A model generated the notes under the pieces. It was not told where the DNA came from. It did no database searches and saw nothing but the letters and a program-made list of their open reading frames with translations. The translations under genes were made by a program, and so were the position numbers. A DNA stretch of 64,000 nucleotides from Dermanyssus gallinae (Eukaryota > Arthropoda > Arachnida > Mesostigmata > Dermanyssidae), in contig QVRM01000968.1 of the NCBI GenBank assembly GCA_003439945.1, positions 310,001 to 374,000 of the forward strand, given 5' to 3'. Position 1 is the stretch's first letter. Each line of letters starts with the position of its first letter. Below are positions 48,871 to 59,484 of the stretch, piece after piece.

Positions 48871-50788
48871 GTGAATCGTTTCTTCCGTTCGAGGTTGGTT
48901 GTACACTATAGTATTTCTGAGCGCTTCGACCGCAAGATTCAGCTGCTCCAAGTGCGACAGGAATATGATGAGTAAGTTCGGTATCACCGGGTTCAGCTGG
49001 TTTCTCTGTTGCCTTTCGTGACCTGCCGGCATTGACAGTGGAGGATATTTGTTGCGGAAAAGTGCTTGGTGCAGCCCATTGAGGATTTGCAGGCTGTTTG
49101 TCTTCTTGGTCTCGATCCTGACGACGTCCATTGTAGTTTTTCTCTCTCGCAGTTTGGCTGGCTTGCTGGGGGCCTGGTAACTCCGACGGGATGCGGTGAG
49201 GTGGACATTGAAAGCACGTTTTTATCCGCAGTGGGAAGTGATGCTAACTTTTGGGCGGAGTCACTGGGGCGGCAATTTAGTCCGGATTGTTTTAAAACAG
49301 CAGGTAATCTGGGAAGAGGCCGGGATATGGAGGTACTGGTGGCAGAGGTGGAGGCGGTATGTGGAGTCGGAGGGGGCCAAATGGCGGGGAGAACCGGTGG
49401 TGGAGGAAGAGGTGGAGGACGGTGTTGAAAAGGAGCAATCCCGGATTGGCTTTTGAAGTTGTTTCTGCTGCTGCCAGCAGCAGGGGAGGGAAATGCCCGG
49501 AAGGAATGGTTATCTGGCTGACGCCGAGTTGCACTGAACTTATTGTTAAGTCCCCCAATATTTGGTTTCACTCCCAGGAAACTGGCGGCTTCACGGGCGA
49601 TAGGCCTGGCCGCCTGACTTGCTCCACGGCGGTTAAAATGGACACCATCTGTGTCCATAGACCGGGCACAGCGCTGGATATACAATAAGTCACGATAAAA
49701 CACGGCCGAATTCTTAAATTTAGCCGACATCTTACCGTTAACAACCTCGCAATCCGCGCGGCGGTCTCTACCTGGGCCGCCTGTTACTACCGGTATAGAA
49801 CAGACTGTCAGCCTAACGTTGTTGGCTTCGCAGAGCGTCACCAGGTCATCCAGCTGATGCTCTATCCGCCTCCACACCTCGACAATATGATCACTGGCTG
49901 AGGCTCTTTAAGATATCGTTTAGCCCGGCGTGCAGCATGACGAGCTGGTCCATCGGCTGTGTGTTATATATGGCAATATGGCGACGTACGTTTGCGATCA
50001 CCTTGCATAACGTGGCGCCGCCTTGCCCCGAGATATTGCAGCGTACGTCACCACCCACCATGTCAAGCACGTTTGTCGCTAGCCGGGAGACGTTGGAGTC
50101 ACCGGCCAGAAGAACGGACTTGACAGGTGATGAAGGCAGGGACGATTCTCGAGTAGGCTGAGAGTCGACTGCAGTACCATCGATGTCTGCCTGCACGAAG
50201 ATGTCTGTTTGTGTGCAAGCGGTGACATTGCGTACAGCAGTTGTGATTCCGTTGTGTGTGGATAATACTGCTGTTTTACTACTGTCAATCAGCGCGGGAG
50301 AAGCTGATGTTGAAGCTACTGCTTTTGCCGCGCTGTCCACCACTACTGCAGCAATCAGTGAGCCGATGTTTGGTACGCTTGATGTTATTGTTGCTGCTGC
50401 AGTATCAAGAGGTTCTGTAGGTTCTTCGTGCAACAGCCGGTAGGACGTTTGTCTGGTCGCCTGTTTTTGTTGTTGCTGTTGGTGCATTTTTTGCTGTTTG
50501 AGGCGAGGGGGAGAGGTTGGCGGCGCTCGATTCACTATGAGCTGAGAGAATATCCAATTTAGTAAAAATAGCTCTGAATTTTTCAGCATAATCGTGGTCC
50601 GTTCTTAAAATCGTTTTCTTCAGGTCCTCAATAGCAGATTTAAAAACACACAACGTTTTTCCGACGTTAATACAATAGTTATTATTACACGCGGCCTGTT
50701 CGCCCACAAGCTCAAATGTATTCGTTTCCTTCACTTCTTTTTCAATCCTACTTTAACAATGTATGCACACAAATGCATCATTGTTCAT
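48865..50788 (-). pseudogene. LINE ORF1 with SGNH esterase domain, broken
   Basis: A putative start ATG at 50,786-50,788 opens MNNDAFVCIHC, a CxxC that could begin a zinc finger, but codon 12 is TAA (50,753-50,755). Reading continues in frame through EQAACNNNYC and a helical stretch to about 50,520, then changes frame. A Gln-rich and Thr/Ser/Ala-rich linker follows. The esterase blocks are: LLAGDSNVSRLA (GDSN at 50,092-50,103; block I with nucleophile Ser), SGQGGATL (block II), HAGLND (49,915-49,932; block III), and, after another frameshift at about 49,905, DGVHFN (49,632-49,649; block V, Asp-x-x-His). A Pro-rich region and a last frameshift near 49,100 precede the C-terminus ending at 48,865. 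The role of such esterases in LINE particles is not settled. Confidence 0.8.
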
Positions 50789-50800
50789 AACAAGATGAGT

Positions 50801-52224
50801 TCATGATCTTAAACATATATTATAGTGCAACTATAATTTAGGCATTACCACGTATTGTTTATTTTCATTTTAAATACTCTTCAAAGCCAGAAACTCGAAA
50901 GAAAGCGTCGTTTTGAAAGGTAATGCTGGTACATGTTGTGGACTGCAATAACTTAGTTCTTAAACCATTTAAACTTGTCCTGGGCCTTTTGAAGATAGTC
51001 ATCGAAACCATTGTATACGTTTCGTAACGTACTTAATAAAAAGTTCATAAAAAGTTAATAAAAGTGCTGAGAGCCGATGGATCTACCTAAAAAAGTAGCA
51101 TACTTTTTTATGGCATCTAAGGCGACTTTTCTGCGCTTTTGATGGGGCAAATAGAAGTACTTTACTACACAAACGTTGCAGCTTAGCGTTTACAAAATCA
51201 CGCAATTTTGGTCGCTCTATCAAGTAGCAAGCGGCGATTCAATATTTTAGCCAAAGTTCAATCATTTCCGTCATTGAACTCCATTTCGAATTACCTACCG
51301 CTTCACACGCATTGCGTGTGCCATTTTAGCACAGACGTCTCAAGCGGGTCAGCTATTTTTGTCTCAGAGTAAGCCCTCTCGTCTCATCATGGAATGTCCT
51401 AGAACCCTTGTAATTGTACCTTCATTGCGAGTATACTTAGAGAAGCCTCAAAGTGGTGAATGTGGCAGTAAAACGCCGCTATGCGCACGTATCACCTGCT
51501 AAGGATTTCCGGAGTGACAAATAGGGTCTCAGGCTTTCAGTAATTATTTTATTTTACTTCTTTAATGCATTAAATGGTTTGGCATTCGGCCATATTTATT
51601 AGGCCGGCAAAAGGTTACCGAGAGCCCCGTTAGGCGGCGCCACAGACTCAGGAGACGGACTGCGACTCAGGAGTGGGGAAAGCATGGAGTCCACGACATC
51701 AGCTCATCAGCCCGCAGGACCATCGCCGCTACCAGTTTACAGATCAGCTGTTTTACGAAAACAAACCATCTGGCATTTAGGCACACATGTCATGCTGTAC
51801 CAGTGAAGTGATAATAGTTAATTTCATGCCGAAACCACGATAAATTGTTGTTCGAGTCGATTTCCGTCCAAACGTTGTTGTTTGCCCTGAAAGCAGAGAC
51901 GTGTGTTAAAAATTGCGCTCAATGAACTAGTGGCTGGCGCTGATCCTTGGTTAGCGGTACGACGTTCAGTGAACTTCTGTGGACTTTTGCCGCCTGTGAA
52001 ATACCGAGAAAGTCTAAGAGACGCTGTGCCCTTCTCTTCCGTGAGGACATCGACGACCGTGTTCCGAAGGGCCAAGGAGACCGCTCGAAGATCGAGTGTT
52101 GGAGAGTGCAATCGGCGGCCTTTGTTCTGCCCCGCCGTTCTGCAGGTCGGCAACCAAGTGGCCAACTTTTGCCGCCTGTGACAATGGCGACCGGCACCCC
52201 TTCATTGTCAGGGTGTTCAGGATA
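50801..52224. other. Stretch between LINE and candidate first exon
   Basis: 50,801-51,800 is AT-rich with no recognised gene; a small palindrome lies at 51,304-51,320. From 51,600 the DNA becomes GC-richer. 51,830-52,224 has open frames on both strands (92 codons +, 113 and 130 codons -) and would include the promoter/5' UTR if the exon at 52,225 is real. Confidence 0.4.
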
Positions 52225-52357
52225 ATGACGCAGGCGCTCATCTACTGCGTACAGCTCCTGCACTTTGTGGCACTTGCGGGCGGCTTCGACGAGCACGAAA
52301 ATGCCGAACATCTACAACCACCGCCGTGGGTGCTGCTGGGTGAGGAGAACTTCAAAC
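52225..52357 (+). CDS. Candidate first coding exon with signal peptide
   Basis: The ATG at 52,225 opens a frame beginning MTQALIYCVQLLHFVALAGG: a short polar start, a hydrophobic core of about 15 residues and a small-residue end, which is a good secretory signal peptide. An acidic segment (FDEHENAEHLQ) and PPPWVLLGEENFK follow. After the first base of the next codon comes GTGAGT (52,358-52,363), a good splice donor with AAC before it. The same frame would hit a stop soon after if not spliced. An alternative donor, GTGAGG, lies at 52,340. I do not recognise the protein; a secreted or membrane product is inferred. The frame is also open upstream of this ATG, so a longer N-terminus cannot be excluded. 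Confidence 0.4.
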
Positions 52358-53249
52358 GTGAGTGTTACTATGCAAATAATGGTTGATATCCGAGTTCATG
52401 AGGATCGAAATTCTCAAAGCGCCAAAGGCCCTCAAGCCGACTATGAGTTAGGTTTGCCTTTGGATTGGCGTCAATATAGACAAAAGCAAATGTTCTTAAT
52501 TCGAGTTATTGTTAGTAGTTTTACTTTTTATAACATTATTGTCACCATAATTACGGGCAAGATCTTTCTAGACGCCGTTTTGCGATCTCTTGCTTACTGA
52601 GAGCAGGCGTTATTGTGGGGATTGTACAATTTTCCCTACGTCAGGGTTTTACTACAGCAAGCACTGACACCCACGAAATTGTGTCGCCAATTTACATTTT
52701 TTAATGACAACAATAACCGTTGTTAACGGGACGCAGCGACTGTAACACTAAGAAGAACACTAAGTGTGAAGTCGATTTTAACGCTACGCATGCCCTTTCG
52801 AAGGGACTTTATAAAATTTGCCCGTTTGAAGATTTAATGCTTTATAAGTATATGTAGCATGCTCGGCAATACTTGCTCAGTGACATGTACGACAGAAACT
52901 CTTGTCCTGCTGTCGTTCTACCAGAAGAAATAATTCGATAGAGAGACTTGTGTTTTCTCTATTATGCGCTTGCTAATCGTAGGTTTTATTCTGATGAAGC
53001 TTTAATTTTTCTGGAGTTCCTTGGATAAAACCCAAGACCGGCATCAGGTGATCTGTAGAGACAGCGAAGCCTATGACGCCACTAGCCATACGACCCAAAC
53101 CCTGCCAACTACATTTTATCTACCAACTATATATTAAAAGTATACGTCAACATCTAAAACAAGCGTAGGGGAAATTCAGGCCCTACCTAGACACGTATGT
53201 AATGTGTCTGGGGCTGGGAACTACATACATATAGCGTATGTTATTTTAT

Positions 53250-53255
<6 letters not shown>
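52358..53255. other. Possible first intron, nothing else recognised
   Basis: AT-rich DNA without ORFs of note apart from an in-frame continuation of an overlapping frame to 52,600 whose end is hydrophobic. Consistent with intron sequence downstream of the donor at 52,358. Confidence 0.35.

Positions 53256-53320
<65 letters not shown>
53256..53320. repeat. Long (TA)n microsatellite
   Basis: About 65 bp of perfect TA, the longest uninterrupted tract seen. Confidence 0.95.
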
Positions 53321-53325
<5 letters not shown>

Positions 53326-55711
53326 TGTATATATATAATCAACTTCTATACATAATTCCACGTCTTCTAGTTTTATAAAACAAACATAAAAATTGTATTG
53401 CCTATAGTAGGAGTATCATAATTTCATAACATGGGATACTATATATTCCGTGAGTTGATTAGCGACGTGCAGGATGGGATAAAGAAAAGTAGATGTAGTT
53501 TGTCATGTGGTTTGAGCTCTCGTTGAGACGAGCTGATTGCTGTACGCCGCTGTCGACCGAATCCATCTGCAGAGTGTTGCTGCAAAAAGCGGAGTATGTC
53601 AAGAGGCTGGATGCTTCGTTGTGACTTGACAGAAAATGCAAAAACGTTCGGATTAAGAAAAGCGTTCGGAGACAGACACAATGCCAACATGAGAATAGAT
53701 CAGACGTCAGGCGACGAGTGGTCCTCGCCGGCGCTGAACTCAAGCCCTGTGTGCCTCCACTCCTCCCCCCCCCCCCTCCTGCCTCGTCTAAACGCCTTTA
53801 CGTGTCACTAGTAAAGACAGCTTAAAAATTTGTACTTGTCTATGAAACGAGATGAGCCCTGCGCAAGCAAGAGCCGAAGGGTGTCTTTCGTTGCCCGAGA
53901 CAAGACACCAAACGGGTGTCCGTCGCAGATGCGGTGATGCCGGCGGTCTCTCTGTTTGAACGAGTCAGTTTCTTGGTTTTTCGCATCCGAATCTCTTCGA
54001 ATGAGAATGGTGGTGATGATGAGACTTTTGCTGCTGCTGCTGCTGTTGATACTGGTTGCCATGATGACCTTTCTCTGGCGTATGGGGATCCGAAATGCAG
54101 CCGAGCCGCGTGAACGATCAGCAACGTAGAACAAACACAAATACACACAGACCCACACGTACCGATACACAAACACTCGGCCAGACAGATAGACAGACAA
54201 ACATACGTGTGCAAAAACAAAACAACAGCAACAACAACATCGTACGTCTGTACAACCAGACACAGCCCTACTCAAGCGTGCGATCGGAGCTGGACGAGTA
54301 ATGTTGCTGTCAGTTGTTCTAGCGGGATAAATCATTATATCCCGCTGGGCCAATGGCGCCCTTCTTCGCCCGACGAACGTCACAAAGAGTCAGCTATCAG
54401 AGCGAATCACACGGCCAGCACTTCCTCTTCGAAGCCTCCGGGTAACTTCGTAACGGTCTTTGGTCGTCCTTCGACGCGAGTAAAGCCGTTAACCACCACC
54501 ACAGGCATCACCAAGAAAGCAGCCACGTTCTTGCATTTACGAGCGTTTAATTTTAACCTTTTGTGTTTTATAGGACGACAACGACGACGAGTCACTATTT
54601 AGGGAAAGACGTTTCGGCGAAAGAATTCGATGCGAGAAAACTGAAAGCTCGTCCTGATTCACCAGACGGTTTATGGCAGCTGTTTAGCAAACTCTGCAAA
54701 ATTAAGGAAAAGTTTGATGAGCTATAACTGCAGAAAAAGAAAACTTTGCCGGTCGTAACTCGGTCCCGCTTTATAGATGCCAACGAAAAAGAATCAGAGA
54801 GAGAGAGAAAGAGGAATCAAAAATGGTAGGCACAAAAAGTTTATCAAAAGTGCGAAAGAAAATGCACAAATAATCCTTTGCTCCTATTGCGGGGACCCAA
54901 AACGACGTGATTCTCTTGCAAAAAGAGAGAAGATCTCATTTCACTAGTTGGAACTACGACTGGCGTTGCATTAAAGTAATCGATAGAGGTCGTCTATAAG
55001 CAGTGTGTGTATGCATAATCATAATCTCACGTGTACGCATATCGAAACAATATATTCGTCGAATTTGACCTCAGTAATGATTGTCGTGTACTGTCATCAA
55101 TGAGATTCAACATCGCTTTATTACGCTTGTCAAAGGCAAACGACGACAAACAACTGTGATTAGTTGTGGATTGGACTTTCAATAATCGCTATTCGTTTAC
55201 TTTGTACTGTCTGTATTCGAATGCAACCCGTTTGATACAGTGCCAGGATAGTAGGACATTTTAAGCTAAATAATTTAATTCATTACGCTTTTGTCACAAT
55301 GTATACGCTATGGTGTGTGCTACCATGTACACGCCCGTGGTGCGTAGTGATTCACGTCTGCTCAGGTAAAACAATAGACAGACCATGCTGTTTGATGTTT
55401 TTCAGCTTGTGAAACAACAACAATTGTTTTTTTTAATTACAACATACTTGGTGGCAATAATGGCAAGCTGTACTCATACATAACACCTCTTTGACGAACC
55501 ATTGGTCAACGAGGACACTCGTCCAAGAATTATCGTAAAAAAATATATATATTTATATATGTTTCGTAAGTAAGTACACGCATTTTAATGTGTGATAGAA
55601 CTTGTTTAAAAATTTTTTTGAAGGGGGGATGTTTTATTTAGAAATGAGAGTGAAATAACTATCACCACTACGTTACACTGATGTGGACGGCCGGATATTA
55701 ATTTACACAAG
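53321..55711. other. Non-coding or intronic stretch
   Basis: Contains poly-C at 53,766-53,776, GAT/GCT triplets at 54,010-54,050, CAA patches at 54,213-54,238, a 9-bp hairpin AGCGGGATA/TATCCCGCT at 54,321-54,346, and a GA-rich run at 54,797-54,814. The 191-codon minus frame 53,808-54,383 has a Cys run from triplet repeats and no domain; I do not call it. Confidence 0.4.
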
Positions 55712-55911
55712 TAGCCATTGGGCGTACCCACCTTGCTCGGTACAGAAATCAGACATACCGTCGTACTCAGCAGACAAATCTGCTTCGTCTGAGAGTTACT
55801 CGTGCTGGCTACAAGAAGGCGAACCTAGTCACATTAAAAACTGATCGCAAGTATCAGGGTCCTGGTCCATATCCACTCTTCCAGCATTTGCGCATCAAAG
55901 AACTGAAATAA
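55712..55911 (+). CDS. Candidate terminal exon, basic protein C-terminus
   Basis: After an AG at 55,710-55,711 the plus frame is open for 66 codons to TAA 55,909-55,911. It is rich in Arg, Lys and Leu (RYRNQTYRRTQQTNLLRLRV, then AGYKKANLVTLKTDRKYQGP and a C-terminal LRIKELK). It is neither low-complexity nor composed of triplet repeats, which sets it apart from most frames in this region. Its basic character recalls ribosomal or mitochondrial ribosomal proteins, but I cannot match it to one. The acceptor is weak in pyrimidines. Alternatives are a processed-pseudogene fragment or chance. Confidence 0.3.
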
Positions 55912-56477
55912 TGTACACTTTACAGGTATAATGTTGATGTCATATCAATGGTGTTGGTTTAAATTGGATTATTTTGTTGTTCGATTTGTGATATACTGTT
56001 TTTTCCCCTCGTCTTCCGATGTCGGGCTCCCATTGAGCTCACACTCCTCTGTGGACAGAGTAACACCCGTGTTCTGCTGTACCACTTAGACGTTGTAGTC
56101 GTCCACAATAACGAAAACCGAAAATTGTGCTAGAGTGGGACAACGACATTTGCAATAACCTTCAGACTTGCGGCTGATTAAACGGCCGGATCATCTCCCT
56201 CTGTCTCTCTCCGATGTCTCGTTCTTTTTGTTACTAGCCAATGTATGGTTATCTCTGTTACGCGCTATTTCTCTCTGCACCTTTTTGAGAAGCACAGAGA
56301 GGTTAACATAACACAAAGACATTACAACGAATTGTTGTCACGAGTCAACACCACGATTCGCACCACAACAGCTACATCAGCACCAACAGACGTCACTAGC
56401 TACGTTTTTTAACAACAAGCAAACACCTTGCGCATAACCACCCACTCATTCGACGACCGCTGTCAACGAATCGCTAA
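55912..56477. other. Non-coding stretch
   Basis: Would include a 3' UTR of the exon above if real. No canonical AATAAA close by. ACAACA-type sequence begins near 56,320. Confidence 0.4.
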
Positions 56478-57077
56478 ATGACGGACATTTCAGTGGCCGC
56501 GACCTACATCGACATCGACAACAACGAAAACAGCAACAACATCAACTACAGTATAAACAACAATAAGCACAGCAGTAACAACAACAACAACAATAAGACC
56601 ACCAAGAGCAGCAACAACAACGACAGCAATGATCCTAGCAAAACAACAACAACAACAGTAATAACGTCGTCTACGCAGCTAATCCTAGCGAACAGGTCAC
56701 CTGTATTATTCCCTTGTCAAGAGCAGCAACAAGAGCCGCAACGCCGACAGCGCCAACAACGACAACAACAACAACACAGCGGCACAAAACACCTGCTAAT
56801 AGAGCGATACAATACTAGTAGCTTGGAGGCAAGGCAATTTCTGACGGCGTTTTACCGTCCCTCCTCGCAGGTTCGTGTGCTGCTTGCACATCCTCCGGTC
56901 AAGGACAGAATAAAGGGACGCAAACGACGACCAATTGATGACTCAATGGATGGATGGACGGAATGCAAGTGTTTGTTGAACTGCCGAGACTTTCAATCAT
57001 TGATTCTTCCATTTGAGCGGGTGGTCTCCCTGTCTGTCTTCTGCCTCCTCCGCCGCTACCACGACGGCCGATTCTGA
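56478..57077 (+). CDS. Asn/Gln-rich open frame, doubtful
   Basis: 199 codons from ATG 56,478. The first half is Asn, Ser, Thr and Gln runs coded by AAC/CAA triplets. The second half, from about residue 100, is not repetitive (HLLIERYNTSSLEARQFLTA, then PVKDRIKGRKRRPIDD and a CKCLLNC segment). The non-repetitive half gives the frame some credit, since pure triplet artefacts end with the repeat. It has no known domain, no signal peptide and no membrane segment. It might be part of an exon of a nuclear low-complexity protein, or simply an open frame. Confidence 0.25.
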   Translation: MTDISVAATYIDIDNNENSNNINYSINNNKHSSNNNNNNKTTKSSNNNDSNDPSKTTTTTVITSSTQLILANRSPVLFPCQEQQQEPQRRQRQQRQQQQHSGTKHLLIERYNTSSLEARQFLTAFYRPSSQVRVLLAHPPVKDRIKGRKRRPIDDSMDGWTECKCLLNCRDFQSLILPFERVVSLSVFCLLRRYHDGRF

Positions 57078-57662
57078 TAGTGATGGCGTCGATGACGACG
57101 ACGACGACAAAAAAAAGTCGTTCGATTTTTCCGACCGCCCGATAATGCTGGATGCCAAAGTGTGGCAGTGATTCGAGTAGTCGTAGTTTTTTTTTTTAGT
57201 TGTTGTTGTTGCTGCTGCTGTAGTCGTTATTGTTTTGTAATTGGCGTTGTCGTAATGCCAACCAGACAACGCGGTACTGGGTCACGCTGATAATAATGAC
57301 CAGGCTGATGATGTTCACTGTGAACTGTCCGGTCGACGCCTCGCAAGGCAGTCTGCCAAGACACCTGCCGCCAGGTTTCGCTTGGCTGGTGTCAATTACT
57401 GGAAGCCTATTTTAAGAGGAAAAAAGTATATACATATATGTAAGATCACTATTTGCGATCATCTTCTCGGTCAAAGATCATCGTATCGGTAGGAATGCGT
57501 ATGCATGCCTACATACACAAACACACAAACAAAAATTACCATGTTTTTGGTACGCATAAACAATAACGGCTAAACATTTAACGGTATACGTAGAAAAATG
57601 GTTCGGCTCACACAAATGTGTTTACTAGTTATCCCTTATACATCTATGCATATGTTGAGTAG

Positions 57663-57665
<3 letters not shown>
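57078..57665. other. Non-coding stretch
   Basis: GAC triplets at 57,090-57,110, poly-T at 57,187-57,198 followed by (TTG/CTG)n to 57,222, then mixed AT-rich DNA with CACA repeats near 57,515-57,530. Confidence 0.5.

Positions 57666-57720
<55 letters not shown>
57666..57720. repeat. (TA)n microsatellite
   Basis: About 55 bp of perfect TA. Confidence 0.95.
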
Positions 57721-57721
<1 letters not shown>

Positions 57722-57984
57722 TGAATAGTCTGGAGAATATGTAGAACCAAGATGATAACATACGAAGTATAGTATTTTATATACTAAATACAATCATATG
57801 TATTCAGAAATATGTTTAACCGCTGCATTGATGAAGGCCATATACCAGATACAAGGGCAGGGTGTACACTGTGAATGTGATTTCAAATCGTCGGGAAATG
57901 CGATCTAGTTGTGAGAGTTCCTGGCGTACCTGTCGTTTCACTCATCGAGTTGTGATAAGCATAATTCCATCAGAGCAGCACGGG

Positions 57985-58545
57985 TTTTACAAATGAGATT
58001 TGGTCGTAGCCGCCTGTGCAGAGCTCCTCACGAAGGTAAGCGGAGTTTTAACAAGCCAACGTGGGTAGGACGGTTCCCGTACGCGGTGTTTGTAGATCTT
58101 AGGGTCGCCGTCGATTTGGCTTCTCAATCGATTGTAATGAGAAAGCTTGCCAGGGCTGGTGTAGGCCCAGAGTTGCTTAAGCTGCTCATAAATATCCCAT
58201 AGAAGAACGCCATTAATCTCAACAACGGGGTCTGCGTCAAACACGACCCTATTTTACAGAGCACGCTACGGGCTACCCAAGGGGTCACAATCGGAGCCCC
58301 CTCCTCCATTTTACTTAAGCCTCCTTCCCTTTTTCTCCCAAGCAACTTACTTTCGCTCATCAAATAACATTATACATTCGGCATTATACTTCATGTTGAC
58401 GATATTGTACTATTTAGTAGTATCGAAATGGATCGCCAGCTGGGTTCTACCGATTTTGACCTTCACGGAGCAGCAGTAAAATGTTTAAGTTATTTCTGCT
58501 ACTCAAAGTGCCATGCAACCATTGATCAGTTTTAATCTGTCCTTG
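57985..58545 (+). pseudogene. LINE reverse-transcriptase fragment with HVDD box
   Basis: One plus frame with internal stops at 58,201 and near 58,364 reads AVFVDLRVAVDLASQSIVMR (RT motif A, catalytic Asp in FVDL), KLARAGVGPELLKLLINI, INLNNGVCVKHDPI, a degraded ATQGVTIGAPSSILL (normally ..GVPQG..LSP..L), and ILHVDDIVLFSS with HVDD at 58,392-58,403 in place of YADD. Then comes a GSTDFDLHGAAVKCL segment. Both catalytic Asp of the box remain, but the stops make it inactive. It represents only the RT palm, so the copy is truncated at both ends. The clade is not certain. Confidence 0.75.
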
Positions 58546-58591
58546 TGCCGCACAGCCATTGATCAGTTTTATTCCGTTCTTGTGCCAATAG
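58519..58591. repeat. 37-bp tandem duplication at the RT fragment end
   Basis: CCATTGATCAGTTTTA begins at 58,519 and again at 58,556, with the remainder (ending CTTGTGCC) also repeated. It overlaps the last recognisable RT codons, so it arose after or during insertion. Confidence 0.85.
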
Positions 58592-59437
58592 TCGTCAGGT
58601 AAGTTGGAATGGACTCGAGCACGTGAGCAATTACGCTCTGATATTCACAGTAGGTTCAAAGCACTCTATGAGAAGCAAGATTCTATGGGGGTCTGTGTGT
58701 GCCTAATGATGCGAATCGAGTAGCACCCAACAGATCAGTCATGCTTCCTGATACAATACATATAAATGGAAATGTTGGACTAGAGAGAAGACTATATTAG
58801 CTGAACGAGATGGAAGGAACAAAGGGTGAGAGAGAGGCGTATATGGAGAACAATGGTCCGGATCGGACTTTCGTCGCAATCTCATAGATTAATCCGCTGT
58901 CGGGATTTTTCGGCCGCTTGATGGGTTGCGAGATGCTTGATGGTTGGTGATCAACATCAACGATCATTAGAAATCTTGCCGGCTAAATGCCGATGCTATC
59001 ATCGGGTTAAATCGACCGCTTAAGCAGTTACACACAATCAGACATGCGGCCTGGAGAATGGCCTAGCCCTGGGCCTTTTCTCCATCTAGCCAGCCAAACC
59101 GAGCTTGTAGTTGGACTGCTACTGGCACCACTCCCCCTTTTCTCTCTTCTCACACGCGTTTTCTGTCCTGCATCACCTGTTTATATCGCTATCTCTCTTT
59201 CTCGATCTATATGTCTGTGGAGGCAGATCAATCTTGCGCGGATCTCAGGTCCGAGTTATGGTGGTTGGCAACTTCGTTGTCACTGCATTTCTAGCCATAG
59301 CTTAAACGTGGGCTTCGTCAGTATTCCGCATGTATATGCGCACGTGTACGTATGTGCGTGTGTACGGCTTTATGGTTGTTGCCGATCATTTGTATGTAGT
59401 ATTTACACATGTACTACTTAATACAAACGGTCTAACG

Positions 59438-59438
<1 letters not shown>
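58592..59438. other. Non-coding stretch
   Basis: Mixed composition. A 125-codon plus frame at 59,044-59,421 contains hydrophobic stretches (for example VVGLLLAPLPLFSLL) but also CTCTTTCTC repeats, and no conserved motif. Confidence 0.4.

Positions 59439-59484
<46 letters not shown>
59439..59484. repeat. (TA)n microsatellite
   Basis: About 45 bp of TA with one TG interruption; it lies a few hundred bases beyond the 3' end of the R1-clade LINE. Confidence 0.95.

Larger units (their letters stand above)
46085..50800 (-). mobile_element. CR1-superfamily LINE, nearly full length
   Basis: A two-ORF non-LTR retrotransposon reading on the minus strand: ORF1 with an SGNH esterase domain (48,865-50,788) and ORF2 with APE endonuclease and reverse transcriptase (46,193 to about 48,870). 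The two ORFs lie back to back with a small overlap. The 3' end has AATAAA (46,113-46,118) and stops at a short repeat-like terminus TTGACTTGACTGACTT (about 46,090-46,106), typical of elements that end in short direct repeats without poly-A. The 5' end is uncertain; I place it just above the putative ORF1 start. An esterase in ORF1 is known from the CR1/L2 group, hence the assignment; the exact clade is not resolved. Confidence 0.85.

Noticed and set aside
49066..49688. Gly/Trp-rich plus-strand frames
   Set aside because: Antisense shadows of the LINE ORF1 Pro-rich region.
51824..52311. 113- and 130-codon minus frames
   Set aside because: They overlap each other and the candidate + exon region; no motif supports the minus strand.
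53808..54383. 191-codon minus frame with a Cys run
   Set aside because: The Cys run is a triplet artefact; frames on the other strand are equally long and no motif appears.
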